The notes below the pieces were generated by a model. That model made no database searches and was not told the DNA's origin. It saw only the letters and a list, made by a program, of their open reading frames with translations. DNA of 64,000 nucleotides from Glycocaulis abyssi (lineage in GTDB: Bacteria > Pseudomonadota > Alphaproteobacteria > Caulobacterales > Maricaulaceae): contig NZ_CP163421.1 of assembly GCF_041429775.1 (NCBI RefSeq), positions 372,001 through 436,000 on the forward strand, written 5' to 3'. Position 1 is the first letter of the stretch; each line of letters opens with the position of its first letter. Shown here piece by piece: positions 42,987 through 53,177 of this stretch. A program made the translations under genes and the position numbers.

Positions 42987-44165
42987 ATGTTAAAGCAAAC
43001 AACAGCGGTGACGCTTCTCAATCTGCGTTCCATCCCCCAGCGCTGGGGCATGTCGCTGGCCACGGTGCTCTCCATCGCTCTGGTGGTGGGTGTGCTGCTC
43101 GGCTTCATGGCCATGGCTAGCGGTTTTCGCGCAACGGTGGACGGGGCAGGCTCTGACGATGTGGCCATCATGCTGCGCGGCGGAGCGATGGCGGAGATGA
43201 ACTCCAATATAAGCCGTGACGAGGTGCGCCTTCTCGAAGTTGCGCCGGGCATCGCAGCCAGCCCTGGAGGCGAACCGCTGATCTCGTCGGAGCTCTATGT
43301 CGTTGCTGACGGGATCAGGCGCGCCAGCCAGACCCCGGCCAATCTTGCCTTGCGCGGGCTGGGCCTGCATGGCCCGGATATGCGCCCGCAATTTGACCTG
43401 GTCGAAGGCCGCATGTTCCAGCCCGGCTCGGCTGAGCTGGTGGTTGGCGAAAGCGTGCCACGCGAGTTTGAGGGCTTTGCGCTCGGCGACAGTGTCCGGC
43501 TCGGTAATAATAACTGGACGATAGTGGGCGTGTTCTCCACTGGCGGATCGGTGTTCGATTCCGAAATCTGGACCGATCTCGGCGTGGTGCAGAATCTCTA
43601 TCAGCGCGGTTCCAGCGTGCAGACCGTACGCGCCCGGCTGACCTCGCCGGACGCCATCGAAGTCTTGCGCGAATATGTCGAGAACGAGCCCCGGCTCAAT
43701 CTCGAAGTGTTGTCTGAGCGGGCCTATTTCGCCCGCTCGGCGGGGGGCACGACCAATCTCATCATGTTCCTGGGCTGGCCTCTGGCCATTGCCATGGCGA
43801 TCGGCGCTCTGGCAGGTGCCTGGAACGCGATGTACGCCTCGGTCGATGCCCGTACGCGAGAACTGGCGACCCTGAGAGCCATTGGCTTTGGCGGCTTCCC
43901 GGCCTTCATCGCCGCCATGGTTGAAGCAATCGTTCTGGCCTTCTTCGGCGGGCTGGTCGGCGCGGTGGCGACCTGGATCCTGTTTGACGGGGTCAGCGCC
44001 TCCACGCTCGGTTCGGGCTTCACCCAGATCGTGTTCGCCTTTGCGGTAACGCCTGAAGCGGTGGTGCAGGGTGTGATCCTGGCCATGATCGTGGGCTTTC
44101 TGGGCGGGTTTATCCCGGCCCTCCGCGCGGCGCGCATCCCCTTGCTGGCGGTGCATAACGACTGA
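42987..44165 (+). CDS. FtsX/MacB-like ABC permease 2
   Basis: 392 residues with the same plan as its neighbour: N-terminal helix (SLATVLSIALVVGVLLGFMA), periplasmic domain, three C-terminal helices, with MYASVDARTRELATLRAIGF as the FtsX coupling segment. No ATPase is fused, unlike true MacB. Substrates of such four-gene exporters include peptides, lipoproteins and lipids; none is indicated here. Confidence 0.92.
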   Translation: MLKQTTAVTLLNLRSIPQRWGMSLATVLSIALVVGVLLGFMAMASGFRATVDGAGSDDVAIMLRGGAMAEMNSNISRDEVRLLEVAPGIAASPGGEPLISSELYVVADGIRRASQTPANLALRGLGLHGPDMRPQFDLVEGRMFQPGSAELVVGESVPREFEGFALGDSVRLGNNNWTIVGVFSTGGSVFDSEIWTDLGVVQNLYQRGSSVQTVRARLTSPDAIEVLREYVENEPRLNLEVLSERAYFARSAGGTTNLIMFLGWPLAIAMAIGALAGAWNAMYASVDARTRELATLRAIGFGGFPAFIAAMVEAIVLAFFGGLVGAVATWILFDGVSASTLGSGFTQIVFAFAVTPEAVVQGVILAMIVGFLGGFIPALRAARIPLLAVHND

Positions 44166-44171
44166 TACCGG

Positions 44172-44208
44172 CCCGGTCTGGCGGGGGCGTTGCCCTCACC
44201 AGACCGGG
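44172..44208 (+). terminator. Hairpin at the end of the ABC exporter operon
   Basis: CCCGGTCTGG and CCAGACCGGG make a 10-bp stem, with inner pairing GGGC/GCCC. It lacks a T-run. It lies 7 bp after the last permease stop. Confidence 0.55.
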
Positions 44209-44306
44209 ACCGTCCATCCCCTGCATTTAACGCGGTTGTGCGCTTGACCTTCGCGGCGCGCCCATCACCAATGGCAACCGGACGAAGACAATAAGAGGGG
44301 ATAGCG

Positions 44307-45710
44307 ATGACCGGACAGGAAGGCGCAGGCACGCGCTCTTGGCTGCGGGTACCGCATACGCTGGTCTTGATGGTCATTATGATGGCGCTGGCGCTGGTGC
44401 TGACCTGGATACTGCCGGCCGGCAGTTTCGAGATGCAGCCCAATGAAGCCGGGCGGATGATGGTGGTGCCCGGCACCTATGAGGTGGTCGAGGACGCGCA
44501 GACACTGGCGCCCTGGCACCTGCTCAGCGTGGTGCCACGCGCCATGGCTTCGGCATCTGATGTCATCTTCTTTGTCTTCCTGATTGGCGGCGTGCTGGGC
44601 GTGGTGCGCTCCACAGGCGCTATCGATGCGGCGATTGGCGGCATGCTCCACCATTTCCGTAACCGGTTGGCGCTGCTGATCTTTGCTGCCATGTTCGTGT
44701 TTGGGACGTTCTCTGCCACGTTTGGCATGGCCGCAGAATACATCGCCTTTGTGGGCATACTGGTCGCGCTGTGCGCCGCGCTGCGGCTCGATTCCATGAC
44801 GGCAGTCGGGATGATGGTTGTCGGCTATGGCGTCGGCTACGGCATTTCGTTCATGAACCCGTTCACGGTGATGGTCGCGCAGGACATTGCCGAACTTCAG
44901 CCGCTATCGGGCTGGTGGTACCGGCTTGCTATCGCCGTGCCGATGTTCGCCATCGGTTTTCATCACGTCTACAGCTATGCCCGCAAGGTGAAGGCCGATC
45001 CGTCCAAAAGCCTGATGGCCGGACTGCCCGCGACCGTCGCGCCGCCGGCGGAAGACTATCCGAAGATGAACTGGCAGCGCCGTCTGGTCCTGCTCTCGCT
45101 CGGCGCAACGATTGTCGGCCTTGTGCTGGGCGTGATGCTGCAGGGCTGGTGGCTGACAGAGCTGGCAGCCATCTTCCTTGCTCTGGCCGTGGCCGCCATC
45201 ATTTTCGGGCGTCTGCGCCTTGATGATGCCGCCGAGAGCTTCATCACCGGGGCGGCGCAGCTGACGGCAACGGCGCTGCTGGTCGGCTTTGCGCGCTCGA
45301 TCTCGCTCATTCTGGAAGACGGGCTGGTGCTGCACACCATCGTCAACGCGCTGGCAACGCCGCTTGAGCAGGTTCGCGCGGAGTTTTCCGCCGTCGGCAT
45401 GTTCCTGCTGCAGAGCCTTCTGAACCTGTTTGTGCCGTCGGGCAGTGGTCAGGCTTTTGCCACCATGCCGATCATGGCGCCCATTGGTGATCTGGTCGGG
45501 GTGAGCCGTCAGGTGACGGTGCTGGCCTTCCAGTTTGGCGACGGCTTTTCCAACATGATCGTGCCGACCAATGCGGTGCTGATGGGCATACTCGGCCTTG
45601 CCGGCATTCCCTATGACCGCTGGCTGCGCTTCGTGTTTCCGCTGATGATCAAGCTGACCATAGCCGGGGCGCTGGCTCTGATGCTGGCGGTCTGGATCGG
45701 CTATACCTGA
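44307..45710 (+). CDS. YfcC family putative carrier (DcuC/anaerobic C4-dicarboxylate superfamily)
   Basis: 467 residues with about twelve membrane helices. The start RVPHTLVLMVIMMALALVLT then WILPAGSFE and the internal GGVLGVVRSTGAIDAAIGGM, GYGVGYGISFMNPFTVMVAQ and LLNLFVPSGSGQAFATMPIM, all point to the YfcC family (ion transporter superfamily, with some members linked to basic amino acids). Substrate unassigned. A periplasmic protein gene follows 52 bp later. Confidence 0.88.
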   Translation: MTGQEGAGTRSWLRVPHTLVLMVIMMALALVLTWILPAGSFEMQPNEAGRMMVVPGTYEVVEDAQTLAPWHLLSVVPRAMASASDVIFFVFLIGGVLGVVRSTGAIDAAIGGMLHHFRNRLALLIFAAMFVFGTFSATFGMAAEYIAFVGILVALCAALRLDSMTAVGMMVVGYGVGYGISFMNPFTVMVAQDIAELQPLSGWWYRLAIAVPMFAIGFHHVYSYARKVKADPSKSLMAGLPATVAPPAEDYPKMNWQRRLVLLSLGATIVGLVLGVMLQGWWLTELAAIFLALAVAAIIFGRLRLDDAAESFITGAAQLTATALLVGFARSISLILEDGLVLHTIVNALATPLEQVRAEFSAVGMFLLQSLLNLFVPSGSGQAFATMPIMAPIGDLVGVSRQVTVLAFQFGDGFSNMIVPTNAVLMGILGLAGIPYDRWLRFVFPLMIKLTIAGALALMLAVWIGYT

Positions 45711-45762
45711 CCCGTATGCGCCTTTTGCGGGGGCTTCCTGTCAATGATTGAGGATTGAGCCG

Positions 45763-46350
45763 ATGAAAACCCTGATCGCTGCCAGCGCCGCTGCGCTGAT
45801 GAGTTCGACGCTCGCGAACGCGCAGGAGCTGCGCCTGCCGCAGTCCGACTTTGAAATGACGTTGCGCATCCATGACCGCTCCAACGACCAGGAGCAGGAA
45901 ATCGAAATGGAAATGCGTCACCGCGCCGGCGATTTCCGCATGGAAGGCGAGTTTCAGGGGCACTCGGCCATCCTCCTTGCCAGCCCGGCAGATCGCATGC
46001 TGACGGTCCTTGCCGATATGGGAGGCGCGCGCATGGCCATACAGATGCCGATGGACGATGATGTTACCCTGCCTCTGGCCGATGAACGCTTCGGCGAAGT
46101 GGTGGGCAGTGACCGGGTTGCAGGAGAGCCTTGCACGATCTACCGCGTCGAGGACGAGGATATTCCCGGCGGCGAGGCGCTGGGCTGCATGACAGACGAC
46201 AATATCGTCCTGCGCGTTACCGATATGGACAATGTGCCCATGCTGGTGGCGACGCAATTCGCGCGCCGCGCCCAGGATGCCAGCCTGTTCACCGTTCCGG
46301 CCGGGTACCAGATCATGCAGATGCCGGCCGGCATGAGCTTTCCGCGTTAG
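45763..46350 (+). CDS. Periplasmic protein of unknown function
   Basis: 195 residues. Signal peptide MKTLIAASAAALMSSTLANA, then a beta-rich domain (DFEMTLRIHDRSNDQEQEIE, MEMRHRAGDFRMEGEFQGHS, MAIQMPMDDDVTLPLADERF) with two cysteines (EPCTIYRVED, ALGCMTDDN) and a Met-rich C-terminus (QIMQMPAGMSF). The layout recalls DUF4412-like outer-membrane-associated proteins but I am not sure. TGAGGATTGAG precedes the ATG. Possibly co-transcribed with the carrier. Confidence 0.7.
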   Translation: MKTLIAASAAALMSSTLANAQELRLPQSDFEMTLRIHDRSNDQEQEIEMEMRHRAGDFRMEGEFQGHSAILLASPADRMLTVLADMGGARMAIQMPMDDDVTLPLADERFGEVVGSDRVAGEPCTIYRVEDEDIPGGEALGCMTDDNIVLRVTDMDNVPMLVATQFARRAQDASLFTVPAGYQIMQMPAGMSFPR

Positions 46351-46356
46351 GCCCCT

Positions 46357-49300
46357 TTAGTGAAAATCCCGGCTTTTGGGGATGACGCGTACATCGCGCG
46401 GATGGCGGGCGTGTGAGCGGTCTCTGGCTGGCGGGCCGCGCCGCGCCATGACGGGGCGGCGCACCTCATCGACCGGGGCCATGGCGCCGTCGAGCATCTC
46501 GCGCTGGGCATCCTCGCTCAAATAAAGCAGGTCGCCGGAGCGGTCCTCCAGCCTTTCCGCGATGATGTGGGTGACATTGTCAGCCGTCTGCACCCGGCCC
46601 GTCACGGCGAGGATGCGCGCGCCCATCACGACCGGGCGGAAAAGCTCGGCCACCTTCTTCCAGACGATGAGATTGGCGATGCCGGTTTCGTCCTCGATGG
46701 TGATGAAGAGCACGCCCTTGGCGGTGCCGGGTTTCTGACGCACCAGCACCAGCCCGCCTGTACGCACCCTGCGGCCCGTTGGCGTGGCGCAGGCCTCTTG
46801 CGTTGTCGCGAGGCGCTCCTCGCGCCACAGCCCCCTTAAAAGCGCCATGGGATGACTTTTCAGCGACAAGCGGAGCGTCTGGTAGTCCTGCACGACATGC
46901 TCAGACAGCGGCATTTGCGGCAGCTCTGTGCGTGTCTTCTCCGTCCCATCGCCCGCAAGCGCCAGCAGCGGAGCCGGGGCCTCCACTGTCTCGCCGCGTA
47001 TCGCCCACAGCGCCTCGCGCCGTGAAAGCCCTAGCGAAGTGAAGGCATCGGCGCTGGCGAGCTTTTCCAGCGTGGCGCGCGGCAGGCGCGTGCGGACGCG
47101 GAGGTCCGCCGGACTGGCATAGCCATCACCGCGCAGGGCCGTCAGCCGGGCCATCTCCTCTTCTTTCAGCCCATCGATCTGACGCAGACCCAGACGCAGC
47201 GCGAAGGGCCATTGGCTGCCTTGCGCGGGTTCCAGCGTGTTGTACCAGGCCGAATGGTTGATGTCAGCGGGGCGCACCTCCACGCCATGTTCCTTGGCAT
47301 CGCGCACGATCTGGGCGGGCGCGTAGAAGCCCATGGGCTGGGCGTTCAGCAGGGCGGCGGCAAACACCTCCGGGTGGTGGCATTTGATCCATGAGGAGAC
47401 ATAAACGAGCAGCGCAAACGAGGCGGCATGGCTTTCGGGAAAGCCGTACTCGCCAAAGCCCTTGATCTGGTCAAAGCAGCGCGCGGCGAACTCCGGCGCA
47501 TAGCCGCGCTGCACCATGCCCTGCACCATCTTCTCCTCGTAATTGCGGATCGTGCCCACGCGCCGGAAGGTCGCCATGGCGCGGCGCAGGCCATTGGCCT
47601 CGTCGGGCGTGAACTTGGCCGCGTCGATGGCGATCTGCATGGCCTGCTCCTGAAAGAGCGGTACGCCGAGTGTACGTTTCAGAATGCTTTCCAGCTCGTC
47701 TGCCGGGCCGTGCTCCGGGGCGGGCGAGGGGAAGGTGACATCCTCAATGCCTTTGCGGCGGCGCAAATATGGATGGACCATATCGCCCTGTATGGGGCCG
47801 GGGCGCACGATGGCGACCTGAATGACGAGATCGTAGAAGGTTTGGGGCCTGAGGCGCGGCAGCATGTTCATCTGCGCGCGGCTTTCCACCTGGAACACGC
47901 CCAAACTGTCGGCCCGGCACAGCATGGCATAGGTGGCGGTGTCATCGGGCGGGATGCTGGCCAGCGTGTGGCGGATACCCTTGTGCTGTTCCAGCAGGTC
48001 AAACGCCTTGCGGATGCAGGTCAGCATGCCCAGCGCCAGCACATCCACCTTCATGATGCCCAGCGCATCGATATCGTCCTTGTCCCACTCGATGAAGGTG
48101 CGGTCCTCCATCGCGGCATTGCCGATGGGGACGGTCTCGGTCAGCAGGCCCTTTGTCAGCACGAACCCGCCTACATGCTGGGAGAGGTGACGCGGAAATC
48201 CGATCAGCTGGCGGGTGAGGATGATCGCGCGGCGGATCATCGGGTTTTGCGGGTCGAGGCCCGCCTCTCTGATGTGCTGGTCCTCGATCGTGCGCCCCCA
48301 AGAGCCCCAGACCGTGCCGGCGAGCGCCGCCGACACGTCCTCGGTCAGGCCCAGCGCCTTACACACCTCGCGTACGGCCGAACGCGGGCGGTAGGAGATG
48401 ACGGTGGCGGTGAGGCCCGCCCTGTGGCGGCCATAGCGGGCATAGACATATTGCATCACCTCCTCGCGCCGCTCGTGCTCGAAATCCACGTCAATGTCAG
48501 GCGGTTCGCGGCGCTCCTTCGACAGGAAGCGCTCAAACAGGAGACTGCTGGTGGCAGGATCGACGCTTGTGATGCCAAGGCAGTAGCAGACAGCGGAATT
48601 GGCCGCAGAGCCGCGCCCCTGACACAGAATGCCTTGCGCGCGCGCCCACGCCACAATGTCATGCACGGTGAGGAAATAGGCCGCGTAGTCCAGCTCCGCG
48701 ATGAGGGCGAGTTCCTTCTCCAGCAGCGCCTTCACCTTGTCCGGCACGCCTTGCGGATAGCGCCACTCCGCCCCTTTCCAGGTGAGGTATTCCAGATGAC
48801 CTTGCGGGGTGGAGCCAGGCGGCACCGGCTCGTCCGGGTATTCATAGCGCAACTCATCAAGGCTGAAATTGCAGCGCGCGGCGATGTGCTGCGTGCGGGC
48901 GATAGCGGCTTCAAACCCGGCAAAAAGCCGGGCCATCTCGGCTGGGCTTTTCAGGTGCCGCTCGGCATGGGGTTCGAGGCGGAAGCCGGCCTCTTCAATC
49001 GTGCAATGCTCGCGTATGCAGCTCATCACGTCCTGCAGGGGGCGGCGCTCGGGCGCGTGATAGAGCACGTCATTGACGGTGACAATCGGCACGCCTGCGC
49101 GCCTGCCAAGCGCGTCCAGCGTCGCGATCCGCTCCCTGTCCCGCCCGCGGTATCGCCACGCAGCAGCCAGCCATACCCGCCCCGGCCAGCTTGCGCCCAA
49201 TCTGGTCAGTAGCGCCTCGAAGGCGGCATCGGGTTCCTCCGGCGGCACCACGATGAAGCACTGGCCGTCAGCCGCCTCCATCACATCCTCAAGGGTCAGA

Positions 49301-49623
49301 TGGCATTCGCCCTTGGGGGCTTCCATCTTACCCAGCGAGATGAGGGCAGAGAGGCGGCCATAGGCGGCGCGGGTTTCGGGATAGCAGAGAAGGCTTAGCC
49401 CGCAGGCCAGGTCGAGGCGCGCCCCGGCCAGCAGTTTCAGCCCGTGTTCCTTGGCCGCGATATGGGCGCGCACCACACCGGCCAGCGTGTTGCGGTCCGC
49501 CACGCCAATCGCAGAGAGGCCCAGCGCCTTTGCCTGCTCCACCAGTTCGGCGGCATGGCTTGCCCCGCGCAGGAAGGAGAAGTTCGTGGTCACCTGAAGC
49601 TCGGCATAAGGCGGCGCGTTCAT
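46357..49623 (-). CDS. dnaE2: Error-prone DNA polymerase DnaE2 (ImuC)
   Basis: 1088 residues. PHP domain at the N-terminus ([20 protein letters not shown]), C-family polymerase palm with catalytic aspartates ([20 protein letters not shown] and [10 protein letters not shown]), and a C-terminal OB-fold ([20 protein letters not shown]). [10 protein letters not shown] and the [20 protein letters not shown] segment separate DnaE2 from the replicative DnaE1. It carries out mutagenic lesion bypass with ImuA and ImuB. Start [10 protein letters not shown] overlaps the imuB stop by 4 bp. Last gene of the cassette. Confidence 0.97.
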   Translation of the reverse strand: MNAPPYAELQVTTNFSFLRGASHAAELVEQAKALGLSAIGVADRNTLAGVVRAHIAAKEHGLKLLAGARLDLACGLSLLCYPETRAAYGRLSALISLGKMEAPKGECHLTLEDVMEAADGQCFIVVPPEEPDAAFEALLTRLGASWPGRVWLAAAWRYRGRDRERIATLDALGRRAGVPIVTVNDVLYHAPERRPLQDVMSCIREHCTIEEAGFRLEPHAERHLKSPAEMARLFAGFEAAIARTQHIAARCNFSLDELRYEYPDEPVPPGSTPQGHLEYLTWKGAEWRYPQGVPDKVKALLEKELALIAELDYAAYFLTVHDIVAWARAQGILCQGRGSAANSAVCYCLGITSVDPATSSLLFERFLSKERREPPDIDVDFEHERREEVMQYVYARYGRHRAGLTATVISYRPRSAVREVCKALGLTEDVSAALAGTVWGSWGRTIEDQHIREAGLDPQNPMIRRAIILTRQLIGFPRHLSQHVGGFVLTKGLLTETVPIGNAAMEDRTFIEWDKDDIDALGIMKVDVLALGMLTCIRKAFDLLEQHKGIRHTLASIPPDDTATYAMLCRADSLGVFQVESRAQMNMLPRLRPQTFYDLVIQVAIVRPGPIQGDMVHPYLRRRKGIEDVTFPSPAPEHGPADELESILKRTLGVPLFQEQAMQIAIDAAKFTPDEANGLRRAMATFRRVGTIRNYEEKMVQGMVQRGYAPEFAARCFDQIKGFGEYGFPESHAASFALLVYVSSWIKCHHPEVFAAALLNAQPMGFYAPAQIVRDAKEHGVEVRPADINHSAWYNTLEPAQGSQWPFALRLGLRQIDGLKEEEMARLTALRGDGYASPADLRVRTRLPRATLEKLASADAFTSLGLSRREALWAIRGETVEAPAPLLALAGDGTEKTRTELPQMPLSEHVVQDYQTLRLSLKSHPMALLRGLWREERLATTQEACATPTGRRVRTGGLVLVRQKPGTAKGVLFITIEDETGIANLIVWKKVAELFRPVVMGARILAVTGRVQTADNVTHIIAERLEDRSGDLLYLSEDAQREMLDGAMAPVDEVRRPVMARRGPPARDRSHARHPRDVRVIPKSRDFH

Positions 49624-51179
49624 GGGAACAGCCCGCACACATACCAGCGCGGAGTGCCGCCGCGCTGGTCATCATAAAGCCCTTCGCGCATCAGCCAGTA
49701 GCGATGCCCGTCCTCATCCTCCACGCGGTAATAGTCGCGCGCGCGCACGCCATCCGCGCTGCCCCGCCACCATTCCGGGCCGATCCGCTCCGGCCCGTCT
49801 GCACGCGCCACGCTGCGTGTCACCCGACGCCAGGTGAAGCGGGCAGGCGGACCGTCGGGCAGGATCGCGATTGTTTCCACCGGCTCTGGCCGGTCGAGCA
49901 CGATGAGCGGGCGCGGGCCGGTGCGATGGGCTGTGACAGGCCAGGGTTTCAGCGCGCCGGGAAAGACTGTCAGAGCCTCGCTGCGTCCCGGCATATGGCT
50001 TTCAAACGGGGTGAAAACGGCGACCAGATCATCGCCCAGCCTTGCATTCAGCCGGTCCACCAGCGCGGCTGTCTCGGCCGGGTCTGCGCCCGGCAGGGCC
50101 GCGCCATCGGGCAGGGCAGAGGCAATCGCTTCCAGCGGGCCAGTGCCATGGGCGGTGAGCGTCATCAGATCGATGCCAAATCCCGGATCCATCGCCTCAA
50201 GACGCGGCGCGAAGAGCTTCGCGATAGCGCCCGCATCACGCCCCGGACGGGAGAGGGCAAGGCTGGCGCTGGTGCGCGTGCCGTCAGAGCGATAGCCGGT
50301 CAGGATGAAGCGGCGCGCGCCCTTGCCCGCCTCTTCCAGCTGGCGCGTCAGTTCGGCGAGCAGCTTGGAGAGCGCATCCTCGATTCCCTCAGGGCTAAGG
50401 AGCGGTTCCGGGCCGGAAATCCGCGCGGTGAAGCGTGCAGGCGCTTTAAGGGGTATGAGCGGCTCAGGGCGGACCCCAAGCGCCTGATCGAGCCTTAGAA
50501 GCACGTCCTGCGCGGCCTCACGATTGCGGAAACGGCGAGCAAGAGCGGTGCGCTGAATCGCGAAGAGCTGGCCGATGCGCGTCAGGCCGAAGCGGCGCAA
50601 GGTCTGCACCGTTCCAGCCTCCAGCCGCAGGGCGGCTATCGGCAAGGGCGTCAACGCCTCGCGCGCCTTTCCCGGCCCGCTGATCTGCACCGCGCTGTCA
50701 CCAAACCGGGCGAGCGCCCATGCCGCGCCTGCGCTATCGGCGAGGCCAAGGCGGGCGGTAAGCCCCAAGGCTTCCAGCGCGCGCTTCATGGTGGCCAGAA
50801 AGGCGTCCTCCCCGCCGAACAGGTGCGCGCAGCCCGTCACGTCGAGGCGTATGCCGTCCGGCCCGTCCATGGCGGTGAGAGGGCTGAAGCGCGTCATCCA
50901 GAGGGTGAGGCGTTTCAGGGCGATATGATCCGCCTCCCGGTCTATCTCTTCGGCCACCAGCTCCGGCACGCGGGCGCGCGCATCGGTGAAGCGAAGGCCC
51001 GGCTCCAGCCCCAGCGCACGTGCGCCATCGTTCACCGCCGCCAGCGTGCGGCCATGCAGGCAAGTCTCCGTCAGCACGAAGGGCGCGCCGTCCTCAACCG
51101 GCCAGGGCGTGGTGCGGGCGCGTTTCAGGCGCTCCATCGGCCAGTGCGGGAACCAGACGCACACGAAGCGGCGCATCAT
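49620..51179 (-). CDS. imuB: ImuB, inactive Y-family polymerase-like mutasome hub
   Basis: 519 residues with Y-family architecture starting [20 protein letters not shown]. The acidic residues that bind metal in active Y-family enzymes are not apparent at the expected positions (FPHWPMERL where DinB has D-x-x-x-F-F/Y), in keeping with ImuB being a non-catalytic adaptor that binds the beta clamp and DnaE2. The end [13 protein letters not shown] and [20 protein letters not shown] are typical. Overlaps imuA by 86 bp and dnaE2 by 4 bp. Confidence 0.95.
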   Translation of the reverse strand: MMRRFVCVWFPHWPMERLKRARTTPWPVEDGAPFVLTETCLHGRTLAAVNDGARALGLEPGLRFTDARARVPELVAEEIDREADHIALKRLTLWMTRFSPLTAMDGPDGIRLDVTGCAHLFGGEDAFLATMKRALEALGLTARLGLADSAGAAWALARFGDSAVQISGPGKAREALTPLPIAALRLEAGTVQTLRRFGLTRIGQLFAIQRTALARRFRNREAAQDVLLRLDQALGVRPEPLIPLKAPARFTARISGPEPLLSPEGIEDALSKLLAELTRQLEEAGKGARRFILTGYRSDGTRTSASLALSRPGRDAGAIAKLFAPRLEAMDPGFGIDLMTLTAHGTGPLEAIASALPDGAALPGADPAETAALVDRLNARLGDDLVAVFTPFESHMPGRSEALTVFPGALKPWPVTAHRTGPRPLIVLDRPEPVETIAILPDGPPARFTWRRVTRSVARADGPERIGPEWWRGSADGVRARDYYRVEDEDGHRYWLMREGLYDDQRGGTPRWYVCGLFP

Positions 51180-51813
51180 CCATCTCCATCAGGAATGTCT
51201 CTCCGGCCCTTTGCGCAAACTCGCGCGAGCGCTCCAGCGTGACCTGCCAGCGCGGCCGTCCGGGCGCGCGTGGGTCAAACGCATTGGGCGTAGAAGGCGC
51301 CGCCGCCACCCGCCAGCGATTATGCGCAGCGGTCGCCCCTTCGGTGCGCCATGAGCGCACGAGGATGACGGGCGTGGCGCTTGCCTCATGGGCCAGCGTC
51401 AGGCGGCGGGTGAAGGTGAAATCGGCGCTTTCAACCTCCGCGATGACGGCCCCGATGGCGCGCGAGCGTGCGGCCTCGTCAATCGCGCGCAAGGCTGCAT
51501 TGTGATCGCGGGTTTCCACCAGCATTACCCGTCCGGGATCTGCGCCGAGTGCCGCCAGTCCGCGCGCGCTGATCCGTCCGAGATCAAGGCGCTGGCGGCG
51601 CGTGCGCACCCACAACCAGCCTCCGTGGCCCCTTGTCTGCGCAAACCCCACCGCCAGCCCCAGCGCCGCCGCCATGTCGGCAAAGGCCGCAGGGGCGATC
51701 TCGTGTACGCCCTGCAAGGGTGCGCCGAGCCTCTCCTCCAGACGTGCAGCCTCACTCTCCACGCGCGTGGAGAGACGCTTCAGGGGCAGGTCGGTGAGGA
51801 TCGCACGGGCCAT
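51094..51813 (-). CDS. imuA: ImuA, SOS mutasome protein
   Basis: 239 residues, RecA/SulA-like fold with no Walker A. The family segments GVHEIAPAAFADMAAALGLA, RVMLVETRDHNAALRAIDEA and VILVRSWRTEGATAAHNRWR are seen; WRVAAAPS is the common ImuA motif. It heads the imuA-imuB-dnaE2 operon. A LexA box is only 2 bp upstream of the ATG, so either the mRNA is leaderless or the true start is further inside (a GTG at codon 18 is the nearest alternative). Confidence 0.93.
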   Translation of the reverse strand: MARAILTDLPLKRLSTRVESEAARLEERLGAPLQGVHEIAPAAFADMAAALGLAVGFAQTRGHGGWLWVRTRRQRLDLGRISARGLAALGADPGRVMLVETRDHNAALRAIDEAARSRAIGAVIAEVESADFTFTRRLTLAHEASATPVILVRSWRTEGATAAHNRWRVAAAPSTPNAFDPRAPGRPRWQVTLERSREFAQRAGETFLMEMDDAPLRVRLVPALADGAPETRPHHALAG

Positions 51814-51815
51814 AT

Positions 51816-51830
51816 GTTCTTATTTTGTTC
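51816..51830. promoter_or_regulatory. LexA (SOS) box of imuA-imuB-dnaE2
   Basis: GTTC-TTATTTT-GTTC, exactly the alphaproteobacterial LexA-binding pattern GTTC-N7-GTTC. LexA would block transcription of the cassette until DNA damage. Confidence 0.9.
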
Positions 51831-51875
51831 TTGAGGCCAAGAGTCAAGAGGGGTGATTCGGTCATCCTCTCTCCT

Positions 51876-51962
51876 CGTCATCCCCGCGCAGGTGGGGATC
51901 CAGAGATCATAGGGCTCTGTCGGTGCAAATGGCTCTGGGTTCCCGCCTGCGCGGGAACGACG
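51876..51962. repeat. Family D long inverted repeat
   Basis: CGTCATCCCCGCGCAGGTGG...GGATCCAGAG is inverted, with few changes, as CTCTGGGTTCCCGCCTGCGC...GGGAACGACG. Arms of 30 bp enclose a 27-bp loop. This CGTCATTCCCGCGCAGGCGG-type repeat is widespread in bacterial genomes. Confidence 0.85.
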
Positions 51963-52003
51963 AAGTGGAAGCCAGGACCTATGAAGTGGAAGTCGGGACC
52001 TAT
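51962..52003 (+). repeat. 21-bp tandem duplication
   Basis: GAAGTGGAAGCCAGGACCTA plus T (51962-51982) is followed directly by GAAGTGGAAGTCGGGACCTA plus T (51983-52003). It lies between repeats of families D and B. Confidence 0.85.
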
Positions 52004-52020
52004 AACACGCAACTCATGCG

Positions 52021-52080
52021 TTTCACCGGCGAAAGCCGGTGCCCAGTCATTTCTGGGTCCCGACTTGCGTCGGGAAAACG
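52021..52080 (+). repeat. Dispersed repeat family B, copy 2
   Basis: 60-bp unit of two hairpins (CACCGGCGAAAGCCGGTG and GTCCCGACTTGCGTCGGGA) homologous to 6579-6637. It lies in the 3' flank of ltaE. Confidence 0.85.
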
Positions 52081-52102
52081 AAGGGTGGAGAGCTGAAAAA
52101 TC

Positions 52103-53125
52103 TTACCCCCGCGCGGCCTTCACCACGCGCGCCACGTCTTCTGCCTTCGTCTGCCAGCTGGTGACGAAGCGATAGCCGCCATGGGGCCAGGGGTAGAAGC
52201 CGGCATTGACGGCGTTCAGCGCATCCGCGGCTTCTTGCGGCAGGTCGATAAAGACCTCATTGCCTTCCACCGGGTGGAGCAGTTTCGCGCCGGGAACAGC
52301 GGAAAGGCCCTCGGCCAGTTTTGCCGCCATCGCGTTGGCGTGACCGGCCAGTTCCAGCCAGCGCCCATTCTCCAGCCAGGCCTCGAACTGGGCGGCGACA
52401 AAGCGCATTTTCGGCAGCATGTGCCCGGCGCGCTTCTGGCGCGCCTGCAGGGCAGCGAAGCGGTCCATGACGGACGGGAAGAGGATCACGGCCTCCGCCG
52501 CCAGCGCCCCGCCCTTGGTCGCGCCGAGGCTGAGCACATCAACGCCTGCGCGCCATGTAATGTCTGCCGGGTCGCATTTGAGAGAGCTGAGCGCATTGGC
52601 AAAGCGCGCCCCGTCCATGTGAACGCGCATCCCGCGCGCCTTGGCGAGACCTGCCAGCGCCTTCACCGCCGCCACGTCATAGGCGGTGCCGGACTCAGTC
52701 AGGTTGGACAGGCTCAAGACCGAGGGCGGGGTGGTATGCACGAAGTCTGACGGCCATTCAGCCAGTGCTGCTTCCAGCGTTGCAGGCGTCAGGCGGGCAT
52801 GGTCGCCGTGCAAGGCGATCAGCTTGGCCCCGCCGGTGAAGAATTCGGGCGCGCCGCGCTCGTCGCGGTGAATATGCGCCTCGTCATGGCAGAGGATCGC
52901 CGTATCGCCCGGCGCCAGTACAGACAGCGCCAGCGCGTTCGAGGCCGTGCCCGACACGGTAAGCACCAGTTCCAGATCGGTGGAAAATATCTCTTTGAGC
53001 TGCGCCTTCACCCGCGCCGAGACGCTATCACTGCCATAGCTGGCCTGCGCCCCCTCATTGGCGCGAACCATCGCATCGAGAAGAGCGGGATGGGCGGGGG
53101 CGGTGGTATCTGACAGGAAGCTCAT
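52103..53125 (-). CDS. ltaE: Low-specificity L-threonine aldolase
   Basis: 340 residues, PLP-dependent fold type I. It cleaves L-threonine/allo-threonine to glycine and acetaldehyde. The PLP Lys lies in LSLGATKGGALAAEAVILF; the substrate and cofactor segments SDTTAPAHPALLDAM, CHDEAHIHRDERGAPEFFTG and MHMDGARFANALSSL-type (VHMDGARFANALSSL) are characteristic. Stands alone; 3' flank rich in repeats. Confidence 0.93.
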   Translation of the reverse strand: MSFLSDTTAPAHPALLDAMVRANEGAQASYGSDSVSARVKAQLKEIFSTDLELVLTVSGTASNALALSVLAPGDTAILCHDEAHIHRDERGAPEFFTGGAKLIALHGDHARLTPATLEAALAEWPSDFVHTTPPSVLSLSNLTESGTAYDVAAVKALAGLAKARGMRVHMDGARFANALSSLKCDPADITWRAGVDVLSLGATKGGALAAEAVILFPSVMDRFAALQARQKRAGHMLPKMRFVAAQFEAWLENGRWLELAGHANAMAAKLAEGLSAVPGAKLLHPVEGNEVFIDLPQEAADALNAVNAGFYPWPHGGYRFVTSWQTKAEDVARVVKAARG

Positions 53126-53177
53126 GGGCGCGCAGCTGACACGAGAAAAGGCGCGCGATCAACGCCTTGAAGCGGTG

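Noticed and set aside
47428-49212. 594-residue plus-strand open frame opposite dnaE2
   Set aside because: Antisense shadow of a conserved polymerase gene in high-GC DNA; no domain, no ribosome site.
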